Assembly: GCA_030062745.1 (NCBI GenBank)
Contig: CP099846.1
Span: forward strand, 1,302,001 to 1,366,000
DNA length: 64,000 nucleotides
Reading direction: 5' to 3'
Origin: Capitulum mitella
Taxonomy: Eukaryota; Arthropoda; Thecostraca; Pollicipedomorpha; Pollicipedidae
The notes under the pieces are model-generated. The model was not told the origin of the DNA. It searched no databases and worked only from the letters and a program-made list of their open reading frames with translations. The position numbers and the translations under genes are program-made. Numbering within the stretch: the first letter of the stretch is position 1; each line of letters opens with the position of its first letter. Shown here piece after piece: positions 21,801-33,891 of this stretch.

Positions 21801-22433
21801 CTGAAATAAATTTGCATATATCCCAGGAGCTCTTCCGTGGGTGACGAGGGAAACAACATTCGTTGTCAACATTTTCAAAGGTGGGACTCTGTTTTCAAAA
21901 TGGGGACTGCCCCTGTAGAAAAGTGATCATTGCCACTGTTTACCAGCGTACAAGAAAAATATGACATCCGTTCACGCGTAACGTAGCTCGATAACTGCGC
22001 CAACGTTTACATAGAATATCACTTCAAAACACTCTGGGGCTTATTGTTACAGCGTGTAACAAGTTGCCCCATCCTCTCACGCAAGCGACGGCATTTGACA
22101 TGAACGGTATGATTGATATAGCTGAGCGTGGTACTATGAAGAAAGCAACAGATTAACGGTTCCAAAGCGCATATATCATGTACCTTAACCTTAAATGGTA
22201 ACGCAGGAAATGAATAAGTACCTGGACCACTAAAATCTACTTTACGTTAAACAATTAGCCCCATTCTACTTCTCGTCCCAACTGTCACGCTTCGCGCCAA
22301 GGAAGACAGTGACGCCGAGAGATTTCAAGGTCGTAAGTCACGTGGTGTGATGCGCGAGACATTTCGAATGCAAGTTTGTAAGTAATTGCCACTGTATCAA
22401 CGTATCCGTGTAACGAGTAGCCCCACTCTCCCC
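18879..22433 (-). mobile_element. Pogo/Tigger-like transposon, both ends present, transposase dead
   Basis: The left terminus GGGGAGAATGGGTTTAC (18,879) and the reverse complement of the right terminus, GGGGAGAGTGGGGCTAC (ending 22,433), agree at 14 of 17 positions. Each is bordered outside by TA (18,877-18,878 and 22,434-22,435), the target duplication of the Tc1/mariner-pogo superfamily. Subterminal copies of a GGGGCAA(c/g)TTG/TGTAAC motif occur near both ends (for example about 19,095, 19,117 and 22,055). The coding strand is minus, with N-terminus near 21.54 kb and the C-terminal zinc-binding tail near 19.7 kb. The 3.55-kb length fits a complete element with one gene. Confidence 0.75.
19569..21538 (-). 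pseudogene. Pogo-family transposase pseudogene (HTH, DDE_1, C-terminal Cys motif)
   Basis: Pieces in order on the minus strand are as follows. From 21,538 there is an MVRTFKWKT start and a psq-type helix-turn-helix ('SIRKAA'). A DDE_1 segment reads IWNIDETG, with the first catalytic Asp at about 20,986-20,984. A third-acid region reads LQPLDRAVYGPFK within 20,625-20,425. Near 19,800 a Cys-x2-Cys ... Cys-x2-Cys-x2-Trp motif sits in a Lys/Arg-rich tail. In the intact family these form one protein of about 600-700 residues that cuts and joins DNA at TA sites. Here frameshifts and stops separate the parts, the expected second Asp (D-N-H-x-S-H) reads as Arg, and the last His/Cys of the tail motif is gone. 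It is not functional. Confidence 0.75.
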
Positions 22434-22435
22434 TA

Positions 22436-24980
22436 CTATCCGAGAAACGATGTTTGCAAGCGGGATCTTGGAAATTCCATAGTTTTTAAGATAGTGGCCT
22501 TTAAATGAGTAATTATTTGATATTAACGCCCACTTGATGAATTCGGGAGGTGATTTCGCACGGACCACCCCGATTCACTCTTACCTTACACATGAAACCT
22601 CATCTGAAACGGTTCCGTCGCGCAATTCGGTGGATGATATTGCTGCTTAGAGGAATGAGACAGCTTTCTATTGCGGTTAAGTCGACTGCTCTCGCTTTGT
22701 AATAGTTGTTTGATGACCTAGGCGTTCCAAGGACCGAAGTAATCCGCTACGTACGCACCCGTGCATGCAAGCAACAGTTTTTCCCGACAGTTTTCAGCTA
22801 TTGTCCACAATCCCTCATCTGGTTTGTTCAGACATTTTTTTTTAGGGGAACTTTTAGGCTCCTCGGACACGTTAGATAAGCGGCACGTACAATGCAAGAT
22901 GTTTCTGGCAATGACTTTAACGGCTGAGACAATTGACGAGGTGTATCAGACGTATTTAAAGTTTTTCCTTTATAAACGCTGAAACCTGTTTAAAGAAGGC
23001 TATTGTTTTACGCGTTCAGTTGCGATAGACCTTGTCTACTATTAACATCTGGACCACTGAAAGCCAACTAGATACCAGACTAAAACAATAGGTATTCTCC
23101 ATTGAAACACTCTTTTCTGCTTGAATTCTCAGTCGAGCTCAGCCACTTCATCATGTGCTTAACCCTATTCCTGTACCCATAACGCTAGGGCAAATTCTTC
23201 CCGTAAAGGGGTTTATTGCCCTCCCCCCGCCCTCCTGAGACCTCGAGAACTACCTGCCCGATTTCACAACAAACGTCAGTCGGTTCGCCATGCCATAATC
23301 TGCATTTTAATAACAAGTCCTGAAAATCTCGAAAGAGGTGGATGCAGGGAGCTAAAGGTTCCAAAAGAGAGCATTTTTTTTTTGTTCTTTCAACTCCGAT
23401 CTTAATGGACCGGTTTTGATCCTTGTGGATTGTGCAGAGAGCTAATGGATGTAATTTTTCCATTAGCTTGTACGTTTAGAATTTCGGAGAGGATTCATAG
23501 ACGAACTCAAGGCTTAAAAAAAGGGAGGACATTTTTTCCAAAACCGAATCAAAAGGAAAGTTAAAAACGCATTTTCTGTTTTTGCTGGCCATGTTATACT
23601 CAGAAGTACAAATCGTATGACATTGTCTGTATAATATTGGCGGCACCAGGGACATGAAAAAGAGAGAACTAATATGGTCGCATGTTAATCTGGTCATCTT
23701 ACGATTTTTGACTTTAAATGACCTCAAATGACCGCAGAGGCGCATGGAATAACATTGAGCTCATTTCTTTTGAAATGAGGTCATTCATTTGAAAACGATT
23801 CCAATCGCTGAAATTGACTATATCTTTGACAGTTCTGTTTATGGCCGCCGTGATATTGGGTTAGTGCGCGGAAATTTTACGTCATAGCTCCATTATCAAT
23901 CTCAAGTTTAAGATATTCAAATATTCAAACACAGATATTCAAACACAAGTTTAAGATATTGTGCTGGGACATACGTGTTCCAGATTTGTATTCTGAAAAT
24001 AAGTTTCAAAACATTGACATAAAATTCGTATTTGACTTTTGACTTTGACCTGACCTTGTGACGTGACCTAAGATCAACAAAACACTTTTACATGTTTGCG
24101 CAGGTACTCACCGATACACTCATAGGTCGTTTTAATTTATATCTCAAAAGCCCTTTTTGGGAACCATTTTTCCTTTACTTTCAACGGTGCCAAAAATCGT
24201 TTGAGATGCTTCCCAAAAACTTGGTCTGGGTTCGCTCCTAGGTGAAATAACAGTATGAAAATTTGGCATAGTACGCAAAAAAATGATAGAAAAGGTCACC
24301 AAATTTCGTGAAGCAACTTGAAAAGTCTTAGAAATGGTGAGACGTAAACCGGAAGTGAGCTTCTGAAGCCCTTCTCCCTTACGGGAATGGGGTTAAACTG
24401 TGTAGAAACCATCTCTTCCACTCAGTGCTGAATCATGCTAGTATTATAAGGTGTTCTCACTAACTTTGCTTCCAGATAAACGTTCCATTTACCTTACAAG
24501 GCGCCATTGCTACTGAGAACTACGTCCGTCCTCAGTTACAGAAATCTGCTGGAATTTTCCATGCATGCGGGGATGAAAATGACCGATCGTTTTGTTGCAA
24601 ACGGCCGGCGTCTTACAGAAATCAAAATGGGAGATAGGAGTTGTGACTCACACGAATTCTCGCAATCATTTCTTAGCCAAAGAATTCGTTTTGCATTTTT
24701 TTCTATTTTCGCCGGAAAAACGCAACGCCTTTAGGTTCTACCGAAATTAATAAACTGAAGTATTAACGGTCTCAAATGACATTTTATCACGAGCGCCATA
24801 AAACATGTCATTTTCACTTGCTTCAACAACTGAAATTTAAAGACTAAAAGAGGGGGAGAGGCCTAGTAAACAGAAGTGGATGAATTCCCTTGATCAAAAT
24901 GATGTGTTTTAAAAAACTTTCCCAGACTTGCTTGTAGTGGGCTCTAAACCTGCTTCCTAGCGGTTGCTGTTGATCTCTGG
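22436..24980. other. Intergenic, nothing recognised
   Basis: No exon or repeat edge supported. At 24,043-24,072 there is a small cluster of TGACC(T) half-sites (TTGACCTGACCTTGTGACGTGACCT-like spacing). Confidence 0.5.
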
Positions 24981-24989
24981 CCATTTTAC

Positions 24990-25460
24990 GAGCAGCGTTG
25001 CGCCACATTTCCTCCCAGCCTAAACGATGAGAAGCATTCCAGCTGCTGCCTCGCAGTGGGGCTCCCAGACGCTATCGTCTGGAGTCCGCTTGCTATGGAA
25101 AATGCGCGAGCTGGGCAGCTCGCAATGTTCCATTTTCTCGTGAACAGCTCTGTCCCGGTCTGCGGATTCCTGGCCAGAGTTCCGCCGGCGCAGGTCAGAT
25201 CGTCCTGGACGGTGGACGCCGCGAACACCTGTCCCCGTCCGGTCGTGAGGGCGGAGCCGGCACAGTAAGAAGGCGCCCGGTTAGGCGGATGCGGGGGCGG
25301 ATGTGCTCGCGGAGCGGACCCGGCCACGCCCGGCCATGTCGCCGCCCAAGGCCGGCGGACGCTGCGGGCCGTGTCCGCCGCCGGTCTCCGCCCCCGGTCT
25401 CTGGATGATGCGCCTGGCCAGGAGTGCCGGGCCGCCGGGCACATACCGCCACATCACACA
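24990..25460. other. GC-rich patch without a supported gene
   Basis: A CpG-dense block with overlapping open frames on both strands (up to 152 codons on minus). The translations are low in conserved character and I recognise none. It passes directly into the repeat array at 25.5 kb. Confidence 0.45.
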
Positions 25461-25499
25461 TCCTGATGTACAGACCAGGCTCCTGACAGTGGTCTCCAC

Positions 25500-25990
25500 G
25501 AGGCTCTCCTGATCTCGACATCTGATCCTGTCCCCTGATGTCCAGATGATGTGTTACGTCGGGAGTATAGCTCTGGCCTCTGATGTAGTCCTCTGATTTC
25601 CATATGATTCTCCTAGCTGAGAGTATCTAGCATCGGCATCTGATCCTGTCTCTGATGCCGAGATGATGCGTTATGCTGGGGGTACGGCTCCGGCCTCTGA
25701 TGAAGTCGTCTGATGTCCAGATGATTTTTGTGGCCTAGCCTCGGCATTCGACCCCGTCCCCTGTGTGCAGTTGATGAAGTCGGTGATGGGCACCCCGGCC
25801 TCTGACATAGTCGGTTAGTGCTCAGATGGTTCTTCTGGTCAGCAGTACCTGTCACCGGCCTCTGATCCCGTGCACTGATCTCCATATGTTTTCGATTGTG
25901 GTGTCAGTCCTCGGCCCCTGAGATGCCGTGCCGTTTAATTTACGTGTCATGTGTCTGTCGGGGTACTAAGTTCTGGCCTCCGATGCCGTC
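25500..25990 (+). repeat. Degenerate tandem repeat, unit roughly 55-65 bp
   Basis: The blocks 'CTCTGATcctGTC', 'CTGATGtCCAGATGAT' and 'GGCTCcGGCCTCTGATG' recur about seven to eight times with variable spacing. Confidence 0.7.
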
Positions 25991-28380
25991 AGTGGTGTTC
26001 AGCTGATGTTGGGTAATAGACACCATATAAAGCAGAAAACAAAAATATAGTAAATGAATAAGTGTTTCGCCCTCTGTCGCATGAGCGTATTTTATGGTCA
26101 AGAAGGCGTATATTGCCATGTTATTTAAGGGCCTCCCATGCCCTCTCATTTACGTCCAGATGGGTCTCGACTGGGCCTTCCGGAACACTGGCCCAGCTGA
26201 TCCACGAAACAGAAGAATTTACGGAATGATTTATGCTGGAAAACTCGAATTTGTTACCAAGATGATTGTAGTACGAAACTGCATGATGTTAAATAAACTA
26301 TGTTTCCGGTTCTGGTCGCTAATTTTTTATTTTTCGAGAACACTTATTTTTGAGCGGTGTTTTTTCAGACATCGGCTGAAGTCGCCGTACATAGCATTTT
26401 CCTAGATTTTTTCGGTGCGACTTGGTATATTTCATTCTTTTATTCTCATGCTATATCTATTCTCATTTCCACTTTCCATTCTCCATTCATTCTTTGTCCG
26501 CAGCAGTCCCTGACCCACCCAGCCAACGAAGTACATAGCTTATGAATTCTTCTGGATTCCGATAGGAGTTGGGACCTACGGTTACCAGGTTTGGTCATTC
26601 TTGATCTCTGCAGTGCTCGCCATCTGCCGAGCGACTGGAAAACTGTGTTTCCTAAAATATCCGTATCACCGTGGAAGGCAGCACATACCAACCAAAGGAT
26701 GATTATTCGTGATGCCGATGATACTATGCGTCCAGCGTCATATCCTCAGTGATGTATGATTTTTTTGGCGCTGCTCAAACGAAGTTGAACATTTCATACG
26801 AAGCCCAGATTACCTTTTGTATTCACGACCCAAGTAACCCGCGAAATACTGAAGCAAATGATTGGTAGCCCTAGATCAGTCCTATACTAGACTTACCCTC
26901 TTTTTCAAGCGCATGTTTCCACTTGATCAAACACTTACTGTTAGATTCTAGGGTATAAAAAAACACGTTGAAGTCCTGTTTATCGTCCATTTTTTAATGC
27001 TTCGCTCTAGTTTCGATGTGGCAATTTTCATGACGCCCACGGGTGCTGAAGGCAACGGTCCTGCGTTTGATCAGAATTGTCGCAATCCTTGGGTGTAACC
27101 TGGCACAAAAATTTGCGCTCATTAATTTGTTATTCCTGCACCCATTACAAGAAGCAGCAGCCGGTCCTCGGCCGCTTTGCCCTCGCGTTTTTTTTTTGTC
27201 GGACGCACTGTCCGCTGTGCGAGCCGCGTGTCTCGCTATTCAGTGCAACATCTTGCACGATGAAACTGCGAGCCTCAACGGGATTTCTACCGAACATTGC
27301 ATCGAATCGAAACGTGAACCGTTGGTGATCGCACTGAGAGCTCCTAGCTCTGGCGTATTGTCCACCTTGCTGGCTGTGGGTTTCGCTTTTCATGTATGAC
27401 TTTCTTGACAATCACACTCGTATTTCAATCAGACCCCTCTCAGCTGCCAATTAAATCATCTTAAAACTGTTCCATATTCTTAAATACAAACTTGAACCGA
27501 CATTTGTAACGAAGATTTATTTCATGTGATAAACAGACTACGGAAAATTAGCGTAAGGTCTCAAAAATTACGTCTAAGACGTTACCACCAGTGAAAGACA
27601 CTCCACATTTCCACTGACATAATTGCTGCAAACAAGGGATTGTCTTGCAGTGAGATAGAAAGACCTATTATGAAATATGCCATCGCATTCTGAGAAAACA
27701 AACTAACTCTTAAAATCGAGCTCAAAGTGTTTTTTTCCTTGCCACAAAATTGCTACTTAGCACGATCATGAAAAAATCGTTGCAATAGAAGCCGTTTTTC
27801 GTAGAAACCTGCGTCACCTGATGGCAGGCCTGTCGGTTTCGGTGATGCTGAATCGAAGTGGGACAATGCGATCATCTGCGATTTCCAGTGCAGTACGGAT
27901 AGCATGGTTCAATTCCGATTTACTGATTTACCTCTCCATAAGTACCCGGTTGGATGGGCTGATATTAATTCAAGGGTTCTGGACAACTTGATTTACGCTG
28001 AAACCGCATAAAGTGATAAAAGACTTCATCAGGTATTTGTTTCAGATCCAAGCTATACTCGATCGTGAGATATAACGATTGGTTGCTTAAAAGTGACTGG
28101 CATAACATGTTGGCATAACAGATGCAGGATCTTTGAATTAATTCACGCAGCTCTTTTTGAAGGCGCGAATACGTTTGGAGGTTTGTAACCAGTGAGACCG
28201 TAGGCCAGGTCTTACTTCGACTGACGAACCAGCGGAGCAAAAGTTTTCACAAGAAGATAGGTCAATCCTATGGCAGATCTCCATTTTCATCCTCGATGTA
28301 TGCCGAACAAAAATCTATCAAAATTCTGCCACCTCTGTGGCCTGGTCATGAGCGATGGCGAAAGCCGAGTGAGTCTTACT
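25991..28380. other. Intergenic, nothing recognised
   Basis: AT-leaning DNA; short frames show no recognisable domains. No RNA gene seen. Confidence 0.5.
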
Positions 28381-28389
28381 TCAACCAGC

Positions 28390-28660
28390 AAAAAAAAAAA
28401 AAAATAAAGCTGAGCGCCCCGGCCTAGCACGACCCGGCCTTCCTATAAAGATTCTCACGAGTGAAACCGGAGTCCAAATGAGCCTTACTTCAACTACCAA
28501 AGAAAACAAAAACAAACAAACAAACAAACAAATTCGGCTGTCCAGCCCATCCCGGTCCGACCCTAACGATTTCTGCAGGCTTATAACTTTGTGACCATTG
28601 AGCACGAAATCATAACATTTTCACCATAGATGGCTCGTTTTTTTTTTTTTTTAAGCAGCC
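28390..28660. repeat. Poly-A, (CAAA)n and poly-T tracts with short dispersed repeats
   Basis: An A run at about 28,390, (CAAA)n at about 28,508-28,530 and a T run at about 28,640. The words 'cTTACTTCAAC(c/t)A' preceded by 'GAGTgA' recur near 28,210, 28,376 and 28,482. Confidence 0.7.
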
Positions 28661-28939
28661 GTGTTTGCACTGCGTAGCCTGTAATCTCTTCCTTCCACAA
28701 AACTATTCTGGGACCTATGCTTTCACTCTTGGACCAGTTTTTTTCATGTGTGTTTTTGAATCGCTCAGTAATGGCAGCAAACAATATCAAGGGCGCGTGT
28801 GACGTTTGACTTGCAATTATGCGGATGCAAAATGCTGAAATCAGTTTATAAGTACCCTTTGTTCTGCAGTACGCGTGAAGGTGAAATCATGATGCGAGAG
28901 GCAACGAAGTAAGCTTCGCTAGTCGTGCCTCACAAGGCG
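28661..28939. other. Intergenic, nothing recognised
   Basis: No feature supported. Confidence 0.5.
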
Positions 28940-29225
28940 TCCTGTTAGTGAATAAGAAGCCGGACAGTGAAGTCCGGTGCGAGGAAGGCACTGGGTTCGA
29001 GTCCCAGAACAGCAGAACGGGCACCTACTTTTAGCCAGACACCGGAAGGGTTAACAGGTCACGAGTCGGGGAGTTCCACGGCACGATCAAGATCCTCCAG
29101 CGCCACCTGGTTCGGAGCCTGGAACAAAACTGTTCTATTTTTACGACGACTTGGGCGGTGGGGTGAAGCTTCGACAACAAGCACAGCATAGGATAAATTC
29201 TGATCCCAACATTACCCATTTAAAC
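28940..29225 (+). mobile_element. tRNA-derived SINE, copy 2 (shares 3' domain with copy 1)
   Basis: The B box GGTTCGAGTCC at 28,994-29,004 sits in a perfect 5-bp T-arm-like stem (CTGGG/CCCAG). The upstream A box is weak. The 3' part (about 29,108-29,205: GGTTCGGAGCCTGGAACAAA, then CTTGGGCGG, then GACAACAAGC) matches the tail domain of the 3.5-kb SINE, while the tRNA-like heads differ. Confidence 0.65.
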
Positions 29226-30413
29226 TCTTTCGGGATAAATAAAAAATGTGCTTGTTTGCTCGTTGTTTTTCCACATAAATGTTTCGGGAGCGATGTTTTC
29301 GCATTTTTCGTTTTCCTACGGCGTGTTTGAACAGCCCGGAATTACAGCGCGCAGATCGTCAACGGCAAATATCATGGACGCGAGTAACGTTTGCATTTGA
29401 AATTCCTTACAGTAAAATAATGAAATAGATTAAAAATCACCCGTCTGCACCATGAAATGCATGACATGAGAATACAGGTGTCAACCAGCGCCCGTGTTCC
29501 AAAATGTAACGTCCTACGCGTTACGTCGTCCGAACGTCCGAAGTCCCACGTCGGGTGTCACGTCCGGTTTTGATGAAGATAACGTAGATGGCCGTGTTCG
29601 TCATACACCGCACGAATCGTTTTACCGGTTTCATTCAGCGTGAACAATGCAACCGAACTTAAGGGTATATCTGATCAGCTTTGCTATCGATTTTCCCGTG
29701 ACATGACGACTCTATTTACGCCTCAAGAAGCAAGCTTCTTGTGAAACGTTGAACTGTGTGGTTGATGGATAGCGTTGCTTCGGTATTTACACATCCAACA
29801 GTGTAAGTAAAATGTAATATCCGATTTCGCCCGCCGTAGCGTGACGTCACGTCACCCCAGGTGGGTGCTTTAGGGAAGTTTTTTGCTCTCTGCCGCCACA
29901 TAAGGTTTACAACATGGTGTTATGAGTCGCCCTTGTTTACAGTTGCATATTTTGACACAGACTGGCGTCAGTTTTCAACGCTTATTTGAGGTCCTGACGT
30001 GACGTAGCCAAAACCTTTGAAATATTTTCCTTTAGTCTAGGCTAGCTTCATATCATGAGAGGGTATAAACCCAACTTCAGATAAAGTCATGCATGAACAA
30101 AACACATTGGATGCACAATTAACTTATAGGTTTTTGGTACTTACAACGACAAAATAAAAAGCAGTCCAGAACCGTTTTCACCACCATGAAGCTATAAATA
30201 TGGCACGATGTGACCCCTTTAACTCTTACCTCTACAGCGAACAGGAAAACTGTTCTACATACCATAGAAATGGAGATAACAATAACTGATAATAAGCGTC
30301 GTGTTTACGATCGTCGTGCTGGGGTTCATAAGAGCCCCTCTTAGACTTTTTAGGGACAACCAAAAAGGCAGGGAGCCAGAGAAATTGGGTTTGGAGTACC
30401 TTTTTATACACAA
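29226..30413. other. Intergenic, nothing recognised
   Basis: Includes TGACGTCA within GTGACGTCACGTCACC at about 29,840 and a small palindrome CAAGAAGC-AA-GCTTCTTG near 29,724. No gene supported. Confidence 0.45.
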
Positions 30414-30640
30414 TTTTAACACCTTGTGGACGGTTTTTTAACCCAGGCCACTTATCTAGGGTATATCAGAAAGGGCTATGTTCCAAAAAATAATGTGCCA
30501 TTTTATTAATGTGACATTTTATGAAATATGTCGATTGCTAAGAAACTTTTCGCAATGGGAAAACATCACAGATTTAACAATTCTGCTGTTTCAGTTTTAT
30601 TTATTCAGGCATTCTAATGTCATTGACCTTGGGTGAGATA
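30414..30640 (+). repeat. Dispersed repeat, copy 2 (partner at 2.4 kb)
   Basis: Shares TTTTAACACCTTGTGG, a later AACCCAGGCC and a CTGCTGTTTCAG block with 2,391-2,595, in the same orientation and order. Confidence 0.45.
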
Positions 30641-30702
30641 CACCTTCTGCCTTTTTTACGTTCGTCGTTGAGATTATGGGCCTGGATGGATGGGTTTTCT
30701 GA

Positions 30703-30733
30703 GCTGATGATTCTTGAGCCATAAGAATCATCA

Positions 30734-30777
<44 letters not shown>
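30703..30777. repeat. Perfect 13-bp hairpin next to (AT)n microsatellite
   Basis: GCTGATGATTCTT (30,703-30,715) and AAGAATCATCAGC (30,723-30,735) are exact reverse complements with a 7-nt loop. They are followed at once by about 20 AT repeats (30,738-30,777), a combination prone to cruciform formation or slippage. Confidence 0.85.
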
Positions 30778-30778
<1 letters not shown>

Positions 30779-30967
30779 CTTAGAACGGTTCTTTTACTAG
30801 CTAATTTTACCTGCTGACCTTTAACCTGGAGTCAGATCACATTTTACACCGAATTTTCGTGTTCCTAGTCCTTGAATGTTTATCTATTGCAATATACGCT
30901 CCAGATGGACTGGCATTTGGCTAGGGCCTTACTTACCAAGGTTGACCTAATCCCATTTCGCGCATCA

Positions 30968-32181
30968 TCGCAGTGGCCCGGGAAGGTCAGGTGGGTCCTG
31001 AGACAGCAAGGTGGGCTCTACATGGCAGATGGCCGTTGAGACGGCCAAAAAAGTCAGAGAGCCCGTGCGAGGCAAAGACGATAAGAGGACCTCTTGGACG
31101 GTACGGGAGCTCTGGTCGGCCAGAGAGCTCCCGAGTATGTTTGGTGGGCTTCTAGCAAAGAAAAAGCCCCGTGGGACTGCCAGTGACGCCCCGACCGCCA
31201 GATATACTCTGTGTGACAGAGGAAGACTCCTGATACTGCCATGGAGATTACCAGAGACATTCAGAGCGCCCATGACACTGCGTAGGGGCTCTGAAATCGC
31301 CAAAAGATCTTTTGTAACTGCTAGAGGGCCCATGAGATGGCAAAAATGCTCCCCAGAGACGACAAGAGGGGTACCTAGGACAAGAGGGAGTCCAGTCCAC
31401 TGAGACTGCTAGAGAGGGGCCTTTGAGACCGCTCACTAGCTGTCTCTAGCAGGGCCACTGAGACGGCCAGAGGGGTCTCTGAAACTACTAAACCTTGAGA
31501 CGTCCGGCCAGCTCCTGAAACGGCCAAAGGACCAAGAGGATTGCCAGATGCACCTCTGTCACGGCAGAGAGAGACTTATAGAGGGCCCTTGTTACTGACT
31601 GAGGGGCTTCCTAGACGGCAGAAATTCCCCTGGGACGACAGGAGAGAACCCGAGGTGGCTTAAATGTCCTCGAAACTACCAGATGGGGCCATGACACTGC
31701 CCGAAGTGTCCCTGAAGCTGCCAAAGGAACGCCTGAGATGTCCCGAGGGATACGTGAAACTGTAAAAAGAACCTGGGATCACAAGAGGGCCCCGAAACCG
31801 CAGACGACCCGAGGCCACTGAAAAGCTGGGAAAAACTCTCCAGAAACTACGAGGGGGCAGGAGGGTTCCTGTACCAGGTACAGATACGACATTTCGGGTA
31901 GAGAAAGGGACGCAGCCACGTAAAATCCCGCCACTATTACCATATTTCGGCGAATTTATACGGGAACAAAATGCAAAATGCACTCAAATGAGGTGGCGCG
32001 CTTGAACTTTGTCGGCTACTTTACATGATAAAAACGCAAAATTGTACCAAATATTTTAGCCTGGACCCGAGCATATAAACTTTTTTCATATTTGAGGGAC
32101 AAAAAACTGGGGCCCTGTGGGGAGGGGCCCTGCGCTGACCATTCGCCCTCCCCCCTTAGCGAAGTCCTGGATCAGCCTCTG
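30968..32181 (-). mobile_element. Truncated inverted copy of the hAT-like element
   Basis: Read on the minus strand from 32,181, the terminal repeat CAGAGGCTGATCCAGG is followed by the same succession of blocks as 4,590-5,905. These include GAATGGTCAGC, the CGAAATATG region, ATGTCGTATCTGTACCTGG, the (g)TCTCAGggGCC array, and CAGTTACAAAAGATCTTTTGG. The match stops at CTTCCCGGG (about 30,968), equivalent to 5,905 of copy 1, so about 700 bp of the far end are missing. The open frames on both strands are repeat translations. Confidence 0.7.
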
Positions 32182-33020
32182 CCACAGTCACTTTCGTTTT
32201 TGCCTTTCTGACTGTTTCCGTCTACTAAAATCTATCTGTGTTTGTGAAATCCTGTTTGCGTTTGTCTATCTGCATCTTTTTCTGACCGAACCTATATGCA
32301 TTTGCAGACATTTTCTAGTTCTGTAGCGTTTTTGGGATCATGGAAATGGGAGTCGCATCAAGGTCAAACCTGGAAAGATCGAATAGCCCATTTTTTAATA
32401 AGAGCAAGAGAAGTTAATTTTTCGGTCGTGATCGGTTAAGAAAGACGTAAAACGCATCATGAAGACATCTTTTGTATGCTTTCATTTGAACCGACCATAA
32501 TGAGACACACCAAAAGGGTTATACTGATATGCTCACCATTGACTGAGGACCATAGTGGCATTATTGTTAACGGTATGCTCCCAATGACATCGTCACCATC
32601 TTCAATCGAACATAAACATCTCGAAATATGTAAATTTTGTGCAAAATCACGAGTTGCACCAATTTATCGAATGCGTCATAGCAGTAAAAGTTAGGGCAAG
32701 TTATGATTATTTTATTGCCGAGCCCAAATGACGAAGAACCGTTCTTTGCACAGGTGTCAATTTTTCCAACAATGTCACCCTTCATGCAGTAGCAATCACA
32801 GTGTTAACACAAAACGCCCGAAAACCGAAAATGCTCTCACCTTGAGCACGTGCCGCGGCTGCCCTGTTTGACGGACCAGGCCGGCCGTACGAAACGACAT
32901 GCAGTCGATACGTTGTGACGTGGGGCTACATAACCGCCGAGCCGTTATGACTGAAGGTTGAATTCAGTCGTCCTTTGTAAAACGGCTTTTAGTGTTGCGT
33001 TTACACGAGTATTGGTCCTT
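32182..33020. other. Intergenic, nothing recognised
   Basis: Short frames only; no repeat partner noticed. Confidence 0.5.
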
Positions 33021-33037
33021 CAGTGCTTTATTCTCCA

Positions 33038-33626
33038 TCTTTGTCGAACGGACCAGGTTTCGTTCTGATGCGACCCACGGCTGACGAGATTGGGCGCCGG
33101 AAAGGACGCCGTGTCAACAGTTGGCAATTGGTCTCGAGCTCACTAAAAAATGAGCGAAATCGTTTCCTGTATCGGTTCATGTGGCGTCGCATGGACGGAA
33201 CGGCCGCGGCACACCTGATTAATGTTTGGCGTCATCGGAACGGGAAAAGAACAGGCTTTCCGTTGGTACCAATTTCGTGTCAGACACTGACGCCTTTGCA
33301 TTCGGAATCCTAGAGTAAACCACTTTGGACGCGCGCCGTAGCTACACCGTCTGGCGGACGGGGTCGACTCTGCTAAATGATTCCCTGCCGGTACCTTGCT
33401 GTGGCTGGTCACTAAAATCATGTACTCGGGCTCGTGTATTTAGTGGTTTCCGAGATCATGACCTCATTTCGAAACCTTGCAAGACGGGAATTTTTCATGC
33501 TCCCGCGGCCAGCAGGCACCGGTCTAGGCTCGGCCTCTTTCGTGCGATGCAAGTCTCCAATCGATTCTTTATCAAACGCACCCGGTTCTGTGTCGGTGCA
33601 ACCCACGGCTTCCGAAATCGGGCGCC
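33038..33626 (+). repeat. Direct repeat pair, about 61 bp, offset 528 bp
   Basis: The segments 33,038-33,098 and 33,566-33,626 share TCTTTrTCrAACGsACC, then CCCACGGCT and ATyGGGCGCC, in the same order. Long frames here (up to 188 codons at 33,325-33,891) overlap open frames on the other strand and show no domain, so I do not call a gene. Confidence 0.5.
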
Positions 33627-33891
33627 CGGTGGTGGCGCGGTCTTTCGAAAATGTCCTATTTGGCAAACACACATGCAAACTCTGTGGGAAAGTCGAGCGC
33701 TTGCCGCACGCAGACCCACCGTCCCCGAAAATCTGACAATTCATTTTGCCCCCAAACCCCTGAGACCGTCAAGTTTTAGCCACGTGCGACCACTAGTCTC
33801 GCCACACCACCCTGTCGAAACCGAACTCCGACAGGGTCACACAAAACATGGTCGGCGGAATACCCGGATTTCGTTTTTATGTGGCCCATAA

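Noticed and set aside
33325..33891. A 188-codon + strand frame
   Set aside because: Competing frames are open on the same and opposite strands, composition is ordinary, and no domain is seen. A direct repeat falls inside it.
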